This document shows positions 40,725 to 50,700 of a stretch of 64,000 bases of DNA, one piece after another. Each line of letters opens with the position of its first letter. Positions within the stretch are counted from its first letter, which is position 1. The DNA lies in assembly GCF_010365865.1 (NCBI RefSeq), contig NZ_CP048020.1:2728001-2792000 (forward strand). The letters are read 5' to 3'. The stretch is from Treponema vincentii (GTDB lineage Bacteria; Spirochaetota; Spirochaetia; Treponematales; Treponemataceae). Made by a program: the position numbers and the translations under genes. The notes under the pieces were generated by a model. That model searched no databases. It worked only from the letters and a program-made list of their open reading frames with translations, and had not been told where the DNA came from.

Positions 40725-40753
40725 AGTATAAGCTGATTCGGCCTTCACGGCAA
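40725..40753 (-). promoter_or_regulatory. Promoter of the histidine-phosphatase gene
   Basis: On the minus strand TTGCCG (40748-40753) and TATACT (40725-40730) with a 17-base spacer; the ATG at 40715-40717 lies at the expected transcription start. Confidence 0.55.
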
Positions 40754-40767
40754 GGGGATAAAAAGCC

Positions 40768-41916
40768 TTACAGACTGTAGTTGAATGTTTCGGCAATCAC
40801 CGCTTCACCCAAATCAGCACGAGCAAGCGAAATTGCTTGAGTTTTTGTTTTAGCTTTTGCAGTATGGGTAAAGGTAAATCGGTTTATTTTCCGCGCCTGT
40901 TTAAAATCCCAAATAGATACATCAGCCCGTATGGTACAGGTAAACATGATATTATCTTCTGTATTTACCGTAATATATGTTCTTCCGAAAATAAAACGAT
41001 CGACAGCAGCGCCGATCTTCGCCTGCGCAGCACGGATAACAGAAGTGTCATCCGCATTAGCAAGTTCACGATATTCATCAAGCCCAACCCTAGTAAAACC
41101 GCGTTTCATAAGCCCCATAAGAAGTCGTGTCGAGGTTGTATTACTGGAAAAAATAGGCGCATTATTTTCATCATAATCAAGAATAGCAATAATAGACGGT
41201 ATCCGTTTCTCCGCTGTTGCAACTTTATAAGGGAAGAAAACGGATAGATTATCGTCTGCGCCATTAATTAAAGCAGTATCCGCTCTTACCGGATAAAGAC
41301 AAAATAAAAGTTTCCCGTCACATGCTCGATTGGGGGTGGGTGGTGTAAAGTATAAAAAACCATCGGAATCCGTCCGTACAAGCTCTCTTTTTAAACTGCT
41401 GCCTGTACCGGCTGATGGGTAGAGAACGGTGATAGGATAATTATCAAGCGGGAACTGTTTTCCGGGTATGGTAATGACAATACGTGCTGTAAATGGCTGT
41501 GTGAACGGAGATCCGGCATTCGTAGGTGCGGGTTTATTGATCACCTCTATGGAAATAGACTCCAATAACGGTTTTATTCGATTGCGAGCATCGATAAGGC
41601 TCGCATCAGCTTCTTGCCCATTGCACGATTCATAAATAGTACTAAACAATGCAAGCCCTTTATGTACATCGTGATTTTCAACAGCCTGTGTAAGCTCTGA
41701 AAGCAGCCGTACAGCTGTTTGCGTCTCTGACGATGTTTCGGTAATTTTATTACCCAATCCCTCTGTTTGAGAAGATCGTTTCGAGTATTCTTGTTCAGAA
41801 CCTCCACTTAGGTCCGTTACCGGTGATACAGTAATACCTTGTGCGGCACTGGACGCACAAGAAATGGATAACAATAAAAAATAGCAGCAACACAGTACAG
41901 ATACTATACGATACAT
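40768..41916 (-). CDS. Lipoprotein of unknown function
   Basis: 382 residues. A signal sequence ends in the lipobox L-S-I-S-C (Cys at about residue 20), preceded by three Cys residues in the hydrophobic core. The mature part is mixed alpha/beta: a 100-residue linker, a beta domain (residues about 110-230), and a C-terminal domain (230-382) in which A-I-L-D-Y-D-E-N-N-A-P and E-N-I-M-F-T-C-T-I-R-A-D-V-S-I-W-D can be read, reminiscent of curli-assembly or LPP20-like folds. No family assigned. The gene is convergent to nothing on its downstream side but follows upstream of the phosphatase. Confidence 0.7.
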   Translation of the reverse strand: MYRIVSVLCCCYFLLLSISCASSAAQGITVSPVTDLSGGSEQEYSKRSSQTEGLGNKITETSSETQTAVRLLSELTQAVENHDVHKGLALFSTIYESCNGQEADASLIDARNRIKPLLESISIEVINKPAPTNAGSPFTQPFTARIVITIPGKQFPLDNYPITVLYPSAGTGSSLKRELVRTDSDGFLYFTPPTPNRACDGKLLFCLYPVRADTALINGADDNLSVFFPYKVATAEKRIPSIIAILDYDENNAPIFSSNTTSTRLLMGLMKRGFTRVGLDEYRELANADDTSVIRAAQAKIGAAVDRFIFGRTYITVNTEDNIMFTCTIRADVSIWDFKQARKINRFTFTHTAKAKTKTQAISLARADLGEAVIAETFNYSL

Positions 41917-42056
41917 ACACTAACGCCTCAATTTCGTAGAAAAAATCAACTCTTATATCGGATATTTTATAGAATCCTTTAGGAATACAACGGACAACCG
42001 ATACTCACAATAACACGATATATTACGTCGGTAAGAAATTCTTTGGGAGGAGAGTC

Positions 42057-42494
42057 ATGCTTGATACGTTAGAAGTAAAGTTCTTGCTTATTATTTTAGT
42101 AACTACGGGAATTCTATTCATTATTGTCGCTTTCTTCCTTGGAACGAAGATTGGTAAACTCATTGCCAGCAGACACCTCACAGCAGAAATTAAAACAGCT
42201 CGAGAAGATGCTATTAAACGGTCGCGAGCCGTACTAAACGGACAACTCTCCGAACAATTTGCGGCGTTCTTCCCTGGCTTTCCTGCCGATCCGACTGAAA
42301 TTCGGTTTGTTGGAAAACCGGTCGACTTTGTCGCATTTCCGGGGATATCGACTGGAACAATTAATGAAGTGCTGTTCGTCGAAGTAAAAACCGGCAATGC
42401 GGTGCTCTCAAATATTGAGCGTTCATTGCGCGATGCCGTCGAAAAGAAGAATGTCCGCTACACCGAGTACCGTATACCCAGTGCAGCAGAATAA
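42057..42494 (+). CDS. Membrane-anchored Holliday-junction-resolvase-related protein
   Basis: 145 residues with a strong GGGAGGAG Shine-Dalgarno. A single membrane helix lies at residues about 8-30, followed by a helical linker and a PD-(D/E)xK-type core: I-R-F-V-G-K-P-V-D-F-V-A-F (D in strand 2) and L-F-V-E-V-K-T-G-N-A (E-x-K in strand 3). This matches the bacterial family annotated as Holliday junction resolvase-related. Whether it cuts DNA in vivo, and why it is membrane-anchored, is unknown. Confidence 0.8.
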   Translation: MLDTLEVKFLLIILVTTGILFIIVAFFLGTKIGKLIASRHLTAEIKTAREDAIKRSRAVLNGQLSEQFAAFFPGFPADPTEIRFVGKPVDFVAFPGISTGTINEVLFVEVKTGNAVLSNIERSLRDAVEKKNVRYTEYRIPSAAE

Positions 42495-42513
42495 CATCCA
42501 AACTTTCGCGGTC

Positions 42514-43374
42514 TTATGCAACGAAGCTTTCAAGTTCGTGCTGATGACCTATCGACTGCAGCCGTTCAAGCGCCTTTTTTTCGATTTGGCGAATACGCTC
42601 TTTGGTTAAATTAAACCGTACACCTACTTCTTTTAATGAAAGCTGCTCATGCCCGTTTAAGCCGAAGCGGTAGCGGAGGATCTCTGCCTCCCGTTCTGTC
42701 AAGGATGCGAGCAACGCATCGACATTCTCACGGAGATCAATATCAAGTGCATAGCTTTCAGGCTGCATATAGCGGGTATCTTCAACAAAATCGCCAGTAC
42801 TGGCACCGTTGTTATCATTAAATATCGGTGCATCCAAAGAAACGGGGTCACGGGCAGCATTCATAATTGTCCGTACCATTTCAGGTTCAATGCGAAGATC
42901 TTGAGCGATGGCTGTAAGTTCTTTATCTTCCGGTTCACTTCCGCTCTTTCCCATAATCTTGCGGGCTTTTTCAATCTGTACCAACTCGTTTGCTCTGTTT
43001 AACGGAAGTCGAATCATGCGAGATTTTTCGCAGATAGCTTTTAAAATTGCTTGGCGAATCCACCATACCGCATACGAAATAAACTTGTACCCCTTATCGG
43101 GATCAAAACGGTCGGCAGCATTCATCAGCCCGATATTACCTTCGCTGATTAAATCCATAATCGGGATATTCTTATTTTGATATTTTTTTGCGACATTGAC
43201 CACGAATCGTAAATTCGATTCAATCAGTATTTTTTTTGCCTTTTCATCTCCGGCGGCAGCTGCTTTTGCGTATTTTACCTCGTCTTCTACCGACAACAGC
43301 GGTATCTTGTTTATCTCTCTCAAATAAGTTGCAAAGATATTATTATCCGTACGCGTATTCTGTATTCTTTCCAT
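42514..43374 (-). CDS. Sigma-70 family RNA polymerase sigma factor (group 1/2 type without region 1.1)
   Basis: 286 residues. Region 1.2 starts at Y-L-R-E-I-N-K-I-P-L-L; region 2 has N-L-R-F-V-V-N-V-A-K-K-Y, D-L-I-S-E-G-N-I-G-L and the -10-recognition helix Y-A-V-W-W-I-R-Q-A-I; region 4.2 has L-S-L-K-E-V-G-V-R-F-N-L-T-K-E-R-I-R-Q-I-E. All core regions are present, but it lacks the long non-conserved and 1.1 regions of RpoD, so it is probably a secondary (RpoS-like) sigma factor recognising promoters similar to the housekeeping class. AAGGAG precedes the ATG. Confidence 0.9.
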   Translation of the reverse strand: MERIQNTRTDNNIFATYLREINKIPLLSVEDEVKYAKAAAAGDEKAKKILIESNLRFVVNVAKKYQNKNIPIMDLISEGNIGLMNAADRFDPDKGYKFISYAVWWIRQAILKAICEKSRMIRLPLNRANELVQIEKARKIMGKSGSEPEDKELTAIAQDLRIEPEMVRTIMNAARDPVSLDAPIFNDNNGASTGDFVEDTRYMQPESYALDIDLRENVDALLASLTEREAEILRYRFGLNGHEQLSLKEVGVRFNLTKERIRQIEKKALERLQSIGHQHELESFVA

Positions 43375-43611
43375 AAGTCAAAACTCCTTGCAAATGAAGT
43401 ATACGGTTTTCCGGTGCAATGCAGCGGGAACTCGCCGATCAATAAGGTGCTTTATCAATCACCTTGATTAAACCCTGTATATCAATTATTAAAGCAAACA
43501 AGATGCCAAGTTTTTCTCTATACAAACATGGCATAATTAAGGCAAAAACAGCTACAAAGTCGCCTTATTACGGACATTTTAGACATGGAATCATAAAAAT
43601 AGGAAAAAAAC

Positions 43612-43640
43612 TTGCCTTTTTACATCTTTGTTTGTATATT
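43612..43640 (+). promoter_or_regulatory. Promoter upstream of groES
   Basis: TTGCCT (43612-43617) and TATATT (43635-43640), spacer 17. The resulting leader to groES is about 150 bases. No CIRCE element was seen near groES. Confidence 0.5.
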
Positions 43641-43727
43641 TAACTCAACCTTATACGGCTCAAATGACACACTCAGTATGAATAAAAGTAAAACTGGGTT
43701 AAATTGACACAGTCGTATCCGGTTAAA

Positions 43728-43761
43728 ATGCCCCCGGATGCCAAGCGGGGCATATTTTTTT
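43728..43761 (+). terminator. Terminator-like hairpin in the groES leader
   Basis: ATGCCCC (43728-43734) pairs with GGGGCAT (43747-43753), followed by ATTTTTTT. It lies between the promoter and the groES Shine-Dalgarno at 43786-43791, so it could act as an attenuator or end a short upstream RNA. Confidence 0.6.
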
Positions 43762-43797
43762 GCTACCGAAAAGTACATTATGATAGGAGGTTCTTAC

Positions 43798-44064
43798 ATG
43801 AAAGTACGGCCATTAGCAGACCGTGTTTTAGTAAAAGTCGATAAGGTAGAAACTAAAACCGCAAGCGGAATTATCATTCCCGATACCGCACAGGAAAAAA
43901 CACAGACGGCAGTTGTCGTTGCCGTCGGCGATGATAAAGAAAAGATTAAGGTATCGGTCGGTCAAAAAGTGATGCATGATAAATATGCAGGGACACAAAT
44001 TAAGATCGATGGCGAAGAATACTTGATATTAAAGGCTGGCGATATTGTTGCTGTAATTGAATAA
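43798..44064 (+). CDS. groES: Co-chaperonin GroES
   Basis: 88 residues from ATG 43798, eight bases after AGGAGG; in-frame codons upstream are not part of the protein. The family pattern is clear: M-K-V-R-P-L-A-D-R-V-L-V-K, the mobile-loop region K-T-A-S-G-I-I-I-P-D-T, and the end E-Y-L-I-L-K-A-G-D-I-V-A-V-I-E. It caps GroEL for protein folding in the cytoplasm. groEL is not adjacent, so the pair is unlinked here, as in several spirochaetes. A terminator follows at 44134. Confidence 0.96.
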   Translation: MKVRPLADRVLVKVDKVETKTASGIIIPDTAQEKTQTAVVVAVGDDKEKIKVSVGQKVMHDKYAGTQIKIDGEEYLILKAGDIVAVIE

Positions 44065-44133
44065 TTACGCCTACGCTGTTACAGCGCAGAGCCCAGCCGA
44101 AAAACGGCAGATATTAACTGCTCCGCGCGAATG

Positions 44134-44170
44134 AACCGGTATAGCCTAGAGGTATACCGGTTATTTTTTT
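44134..44170. terminator. Bidirectional terminator between groES and the LolA-like gene
   Basis: Stem AACCGGTATA / TATACCGGTT with a 9-base loop (44134-44162), then ATTTTTTTAT on the plus strand. The convergent arrangement makes shared use likely. Confidence 0.85.
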
Positions 44171-44182
44171 ATACGCTGAAAC

Positions 44183-44953
44183 TTAACGACCTTGCTCCAA
44201 ATAACGCGGAGTAAAAATCTTATCGGGTATATTCATATTATATTGCATTTTTATAATGTTAATGGTTGTCGATGTATTTGTTGCAAGAGTGGTCATTTTA
44301 GTAACCCGCGGGGTATCCACACCTTGGGTTGTCTCGTAATTGCTCATTTCCATGATTTTTACCAATACGTTTTTTCGATCATAAAAGGCAATTTTTACCA
44401 GATGTTTGGTATTTTTTTCTACCCACACATTGGTTTTAGAATATTCCGATTTTGTATCCTTAGGGATACCTTCAATAACATAACAGAGAGTTCCGCCATA
44501 CTCTTCTTCGCGCAGCAGTTTATACGTATCCAAACTGCTGTCCCGCTGCAAATACGACATGTCATTATATGAAAAATCGGTACCGAGAAAACTTTCGGTT
44601 CCTTCCGACTCACCGGTAATACGGCGTACTTTTCCAAGCGAGGGTAGATAAATCCGCTGATCGGTAACTCCGTCTTTTGCAATCATCAAAAAACGTGTCC
44701 CCTTTACATTTGCAGGCGCTTTGATTTCCAAAAAGGTGCGGTGATCATTTTCTTTTTGCACGGAATATTGATCGACCAACAGCTCTGCCATCGTCGTTCC
44801 ATTCCGCTGAATTTCCATCTTTGCCCGCGTCCCGATCGTTTCAATCGTTATTTTTGACGGAGCGCCCTTCATAATGGATTCAGCGGTTTCTTCGGCAAAA
44901 AGCACTGTGATGCTGCAGAGCAATAAAAAACAAAGCATTAGTAATTTTTTCAT
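44183..44953 (-). CDS. LolA-like outer-membrane lipoprotein-sorting family protein
   Basis: 256 residues with a Sec signal peptide ending about A-E-E at residue 20. The mature protein has the LolA/LppX-like half-barrel character: a sequence of strands with Y-S-V-Q-K, T-F-L-E-I-K-A-P-A-N-V-K-G-T-R-F-L, D-Q-R-I-Y-L-P-S-L-G-K-V-R-R-I, and G-T-D-F-S-Y-N-D-M. This family is almost always linked to MMPL-type RND transporters, as it is here (the transporter lies 43 bases upstream on the same strand). It probably carries a hydrophobic cargo across the periplasm. GGAGGT precedes the ATG. Confidence 0.88.
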   Translation of the reverse strand: MKKLLMLCFLLLCSITVLFAEETAESIMKGAPSKITIETIGTRAKMEIQRNGTTMAELLVDQYSVQKENDHRTFLEIKAPANVKGTRFLMIAKDGVTDQRIYLPSLGKVRRITGESEGTESFLGTDFSYNDMSYLQRDSSLDTYKLLREEEYGGTLCYVIEGIPKDTKSEYSKTNVWVEKNTKHLVKIAFYDRKNVLVKIMEMSNYETTQGVDTPRVTKMTTLATNTSTTINIIKMQYNMNIPDKIFTPRYLEQGR

Positions 44954-44996
44954 CGTTATATACCTCCATAAAAATCTTTTAAAAAAATATCAAAGC

Positions 44997-47687
44997 CTAC
45001 GGTTCTGTACTATCCCCCGGTAAGGCTTTAGTAATAAACCGCGGCTTTACAATCGAAAGGATAGTCGGTAGTACCGTTAAGCTTGCGAAAGAGCTCGTCG
45101 CCATTACCAAGGCAATCAGCAAGCCGAGTTCTGACAGCATATTAAACTTTGAAAGCATTAAAACGGCAAAGCCTGCTCCGACGGATACCGCATTAAACAG
45201 GATTGCCTTACCGGAACCGTAAAATGTGTGGATAAGAAAATTCCGGTCGTCGCGCCGTTTGGTACATTCATGATGATAAGCCGCCAAATAGTGGATGGTA
45301 TAATCGATACCGATACCGATTGCAAAACTCGCGACCATCGCCGTCCCGATATTGAGTTTTATACCGACAATTCCCATAAACCCGAAGTTCAGCGCAACGG
45401 ATATCATCAGCGGGATAATTCCGATAATACCGGCGATAATAGACCGGTAATAAATCGCTAAAATGAGAAATACGATACCGAACGATACCGCCACGGAAAT
45501 CAGCTGAGACTGTACCACAAGGGTATTTAACGACTGTTCGATGAACATTGAGCCGTTTGCTTCTACGGATATGTCCTTGGGAAAATTGGCCTTAACATAC
45601 GCCATTATCGCTTGCAAGGCTTGTTCGCTATCGTGTTGACCAACCGTTCTGAGCTGAATATTTACTTTAAGCGTAGCAGGGGTATGTATGTCATCGATAA
45701 AATCCTGTACGTTGCCGCCCATAAGCAAGAGGTAATTTTGAATAAGCATTGAAAGTTCTTCCTGCGTCTCTTTGCCGTATTTTTGAGGATCCGTAGGAAT
45801 TTCGTAGTAGGCAGCACCTTTATAATTGATATCTTTCTTTAACGCATCAATCACCTCGGTCGCGGAAACATACCTGCCGCGGCGGGCTGCTTGAGCAGCT
45901 GCAAGTTTCTCGATGATTTCGGGAAAAGTATACGCCCGTTCTTTTTGTGTTTCTACGCCAGTGTTCACCACCGTATCGGTTACGGCAGAATTTGCAGTTT
46001 TATCAAGAGGAGTCGTTGTGTCATCGTCTCCAAAATCGCCAAAATCCCCAAATGTATCTTTTTCTCCCTTTTCGGTAGAGTTTGCACCGGTAGGCGTAAG
46101 TCCTGCCGCAGGCGCATCCGCGTTATACACTTGATTGAACCGTTTAATAACATCCGCCAGTGAGGTAACTTTTCCAACTTCGGGAATATTTTCTTCCGCA
46201 TATACGGCAAGAGAATCGATCGCCTGTAATACATCGGGCCGGATAACATCACCCTGTTTGGTACCTTTAATAATTAAATTCAGCAATTTAGAACCGCCGA
46301 AATTTTCGCGGATAAAGGTATCGGATCGAACGACCTGTACATCCGGTTCAAAGTATTCCATTAATACGTTATCGATAACGAGTTTTGAAATTCCCAACCC
46401 CGCAAAGATGATACAACCAAGGCTGATCAGCAGCACGCTCCGTTTATGTGCATGGACAATCATCAGTGTATCGGCAATAATCCGATCGATAATACCGGTA
46501 TGGCTCGGTTGAACGCCGAAACGCCCTCCGATGGTCGGATTACGGGGGCCACGCAAAATAAGAATTGCCGGGATAAGCGTTACCGCAACGATAAAGGCAG
46601 AAAGTACGCCGAAGCTCGAAAATATACCAAACTCAAAAATGGGGACGACGCTTGTAAAGCAGAACGAGACGAAGCCTGCAAAGGTCGTAAGCGCCGCCAA
46701 AAAAACCGGCGGAATAACCCGTGACATAGCTTCAACAATCTGCGCTGAGTGAGTTTCTCGAGAGATTTCCTTACTCTGTGTTACTTCATCAAAATAGTGA
46801 TTGATAACATGGATGCCATACGCACTGCCGACGGCAATCAGAATAACGGGCAGTACCGTCGAAAGGATGGTCAACGGAATTTGCAGCAACGCCATCGCAC
46901 CGATTGCCCAAATACATGAAATAATAACGGTGAGCAGCGGCAAGAACACGCCGGTAAATCTTCTAAACGAAAAAAACAAGACGCCCGCCACTACGATGAC
47001 GACGATAGGCACAAGGAACATTAAATCATGACTTGTTGCTTCGTTGACAATTTCACTGAATACCGGCGCTCCGGTTACGTAGGCAACGGAATCCGGAAAG
47101 TCCCATTCCTCCGCGATACTCATCACTTTACGACACACGGCAATCGTTTCCGGTGAGCCGCTTTCTTCTTGTTTTACATTAAGGAAGATAATAGTCTGTG
47201 TTGCTTTTAAATCGTCGGAAACCAAACTGCGGTTATAGGTATCCAACGAGCGAAGTCGTTCGGTAATTGTGTTCAATTCTTCCGGCGAACCGGTTAAATG
47301 TTCCGGCACAAGTTTTCCACTTACAATTGAATCGCCTGCAGCTTCGATATGGGTTGTCGTCGTAAGCGAAACGACACTTTTTACAAGTGGCAACGCAAGC
47401 AATTGCTTATCCAACTCCTGCATCTTTTCTAAAAATTTATAATCAATTATCGTTGAATAACGCCGTTGAATACCGATGAGGAGCGGTACCGAATCCCCGA
47501 ATATCTTTGCCATCTCGGCATCCGCTATTCGTGCAGGATCGCTTTCCGGTATAAAACGAAAATTATTATTATCAAATCGGATACGCGGAAGCTGCAACGC
47601 AAAAAAAAGCGTAATGCCGAGTATAATACCTAAAATAACACGAGGATGTTTGTATAGTTTTTTAACCAGTGCGTTTTTCAAATTCAT
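44997..47687 (-). CDS. RND-superfamily (MMPL-type) exporter
   Basis: About 896 residues. The first membrane helix is at residues about 17-36, a large periplasmic loop follows, and there are two bundles of six helices, of the order of 12 in all, with a second loop at residues about 445-690. The loop contains an acidic low-complexity insert (G-D-F-G-D-F-G-D-D-D) and helix 4-like G-S-A-Y-G-I-H and the C-terminal equivalent G-I-G-I-D-Y-T-I-H-Y. Proteins of this type move lipids or other hydrophobic molecules using the proton gradient. The preferred start is ATG 47687, two codons after a GTG at 47693. It leads an operon with the LolA-like gene. Confidence 0.92.
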   Translation of the reverse strand: MNLKNALVKKLYKHPRVILGIILGITLFFALQLPRIRFDNNNFRFIPESDPARIADAEMAKIFGDSVPLLIGIQRRYSTIIDYKFLEKMQELDKQLLALPLVKSVVSLTTTTHIEAAGDSIVSGKLVPEHLTGSPEELNTITERLRSLDTYNRSLVSDDLKATQTIIFLNVKQEESGSPETIAVCRKVMSIAEEWDFPDSVAYVTGAPVFSEIVNEATSHDLMFLVPIVVIVVAGVLFFSFRRFTGVFLPLLTVIISCIWAIGAMALLQIPLTILSTVLPVILIAVGSAYGIHVINHYFDEVTQSKEISRETHSAQIVEAMSRVIPPVFLAALTTFAGFVSFCFTSVVPIFEFGIFSSFGVLSAFIVAVTLIPAILILRGPRNPTIGGRFGVQPSHTGIIDRIIADTLMIVHAHKRSVLLISLGCIIFAGLGISKLVIDNVLMEYFEPDVQVVRSDTFIRENFGGSKLLNLIIKGTKQGDVIRPDVLQAIDSLAVYAEENIPEVGKVTSLADVIKRFNQVYNADAPAAGLTPTGANSTEKGEKDTFGDFGDFGDDDTTTPLDKTANSAVTDTVVNTGVETQKERAYTFPEIIEKLAAAQAARRGRYVSATEVIDALKKDINYKGAAYYEIPTDPQKYGKETQEELSMLIQNYLLLMGGNVQDFIDDIHTPATLKVNIQLRTVGQHDSEQALQAIMAYVKANFPKDISVEANGSMFIEQSLNTLVVQSQLISVAVSFGIVFLILAIYYRSIIAGIIGIIPLMISVALNFGFMGIVGIKLNIGTAMVASFAIGIGIDYTIHYLAAYHHECTKRRDDRNFLIHTFYGSGKAILFNAVSVGAGFAVLMLSKFNMLSELGLLIALVMATSSFASLTVLPTILSIVKPRFITKALPGDSTEP

Positions 47688-47788
47688 AAGCACCTACTTT
47701 GACAAGCGAGATACTCTAAAGCTAAGATATTTAAAGAATCCCGAAAATTAATTAAGAGTCCCTATACTATACTCCCATCCGAGTAAAG

Positions 47789-50700
47789 TCAAGGTTGCGC
47801 CTTACCTTGACGTATGGACGAGCCTGTTCCGGTTTTTATCACTTCAATCTTTTGCGGGATGCGGCTTTGCAGTTCGCCGACATGAGAGATGATGCCGACC
47901 ATCCGGTTCCCGCGTATTTCGTCTAAAATCCCGACAGCGTTTTCCAGGGCTTTTTCGTCGAGCGACCCGAAGCCTTCGTCGATGAACATCGAATCTATTC
48001 TGATACCGCCTGCCCGCGCTTGAATGGAATCGGCAAGGCCGAGCGCAAGACTGATCGAGGCCATAAATGTTTCCCCGCCGGAGAGGGTCGCGGAAGGGCG
48101 GCATTTACCGGTATAGGCGTCGGCGATTTCCAAGTCGAGACCTCGGTATGCGTTCCCTGCGCCGTGCTCTTCGCTGACGGCAAGCCGGTACCGTCCCTCG
48201 CTCATCCGCTCAAGTCGTTTATTTGCAAACACGGTTACTTCGTGCAAAAAGGCGGAAAGAATCCACGTGTCGAACTGGAGTTTCCGCGGATTGCTGCCGC
48301 AGAGGTCTTTCGCAAGGGCTACCCAATTTTGCTCCTCCGCTGTTTTAACTGCAAGAGCTTTGGTCAGTTCCGTGTGCTGGGTGTGCAGCTCCTCCAGCTT
48401 TGCTTTTTCCGTATTGAGGACTTCGAGCCGCGCCTGTATTTCATCATACCGTTGGCGCAGGGCTTCGACGGCGATTTCCAGCTCATCGAGGTCGCGCGGC
48501 TCCGTCGCGGTAACGTCTTTTTCCAATCCGGCCGCCGCCTGCTTGTACGCCGCGTACTGCTCATAAAAGGTGTCGATTTCGGTTTTCCACTGCGCAACTT
48601 CCGGTTCGCTGCACACGGCTTGCTGTAGATCTTCCAAATCGGCAAAACCTTCCTTTATATACGCGGCTTCGAGCTGCGCTGTTTTTTCGCTGCGCTGCTG
48701 CGAGCGTTCCTGTCCGTGCGTTTCCGCTGTGGAAAGTTCTCCGCGGATCCGTTCAAGGTTTTGCGTTGCTTCGGCAACATCGGTATGGTAGGCGTTGATA
48801 GTCAGCTTGAGTTCCTGCAGCAGCGCTTCGCATTGCTCCAACGCGGTTTCCGCATCGGGGACTTCGTATTGCTCCGGTGCAGTCTTGCCGGCAGGGGCAT
48901 CGGGGGCTTTGGCTTTGCCGCCGGTTCCCTGTTTGCCGAAGTCTTCCTGTTTGTCCAAAATTTCCGTGTCCGAACTCAACTGAACGCTGCGCCGATTTTC
49001 GGGTAGCTGAGAAAAAGCTTGGTTAAACTGGCGGCGTTTTTCTTGCAGCGCGGCGGAAACTCCGCTTAAGCGTTGTTCCGCGCTATGGTGCTGCTGCGTA
49101 CATTCCTGCCGCTCCCGCTGCAAACGGCGGGCTTCTTCTTCCAGCGTCTTTTGTTCGGCAAAGGCTTTGCGGGATGCGTTGTACGCTTGCACCGCCTCGT
49201 TGATCTGCTGAGCGGTTTCCTTAATGCGGCTCTCCGCCGCATCCTTTCCTTCCGGAAAGGGCGTCGCGCTGCATTCTTTATACCGCAGCTGTAAATCAGC
49301 CGCCGCTGCCGCCCGTTCATCTATTTGTTTTTGATAATTTGTATACGAAGCCTCCGCACCGGCGAGCGCCGTCTGCGCTTTTCCTTTTTCATGTTGCAGT
49401 TTTGCTGCGCTCCGTTTTGCCGCTTCTATCCGCTCGTCAAAGCTGAACGCACTTTGTGCAGCTTCTTGAGCCGGTGCGGGGTGATGTACCGAACCGCAGA
49501 CGGGGCAGGGACTTCCTTCTTCGAGGTGTTCCGCGAGCGCCGCCGCTGCACGCTGCCGTCCCGCCGCTTTTTTTTCTTCTTCTATTCTATCGATTTGTTC
49601 CGTTTGAATATCACAGTCGCGGGCGAGCTCTGCAAGCTGTGTCCGCGCATTATCCGCGGCCTGCGCATAGCTGTGCAAAAAGGTATTGAGCTGTTCCTGT
49701 TTGCATAACATCTCGTGCAGCTGTTTTTCCATGTCGAGCCGGGTTTGCAGGTTGCGGTAGGCGTGTTCCCGCTCATCAAGCGCATCGACGGCAGGAGCAA
49801 GGATGGCGGTTTTTTCCGTAACGGCGGTGAGCTGCGCTTCGATACGCTGCAGTTGCGCTTGGGCGGCAGCAGCGGCGCGTTTCAGGTTATCTTCTTCGGC
49901 TTGTTCCGCTCCGATTTCCTGTTCCAACACGGCAGCTTTCCGCAGCGAATCGATGACGGCATAGAGGTTGTCCCGCTCTTGCTCTTTCGCGGTGATCTCG
50001 TTGTGCCGTTCCTGCAAAGCGTTCATACGGGCGGTCAGTTCTTCCATGCGTTCCCGTTTTTCCCGTATCTGCCGTTCGTCCGCCGCACATGCCGCTTCCA
50101 ACTCAAGGAGCTGATTTACGTGGACGGCGAGCGGGGCCGCCCGCTGCGCTTTTTCGATCTTCGCTTTTAAATTGCGGATATCCTCTTCGCGGATGCGGCA
50201 TGCTTCCAGCTCTTCGGTAACCCGCTCCAGCTCTTTTCGCTTCTCTGCGAGTATTTTTTCCTGCTCAAGCTCGGTATTCTTTGTCTGTAAGGCGGTCAGG
50301 ATACCGCCGTGTTCATCCCTGATACGGTCAATTTCGTTCAGCAGCTCTGCGCGGTCGCTCTCGTAACGATGGTAGACAAAGCGGGTATGCAGGGTTTCAA
50401 GGTTTGCTTCTATTGTATGCGCTTCCTGCTGCAACGTGTCTGCGCGGAGCTTCGCTTCCTGCATTAAATCCGAGTAGCGTTTGATGGGAAACAAGTGCAT
50501 CAGCGTCTCTTTTTTATCGCTCGACTGCGCCCGCAAGAACTGCGCAAATTCTCCCTGCGGCAAAAGGACGATGCGGCTGAACTCTTTGTCGGAAAGTTTA
50601 ATCAGATTTTGGATTGAAGCATCGGTTTCCCGCTTGTTAGTCGATGAGCGGTTTTCCCAGCTGCCGTTTTCGTAGCATTCGAGGGAGACTTCTTCCGGTG

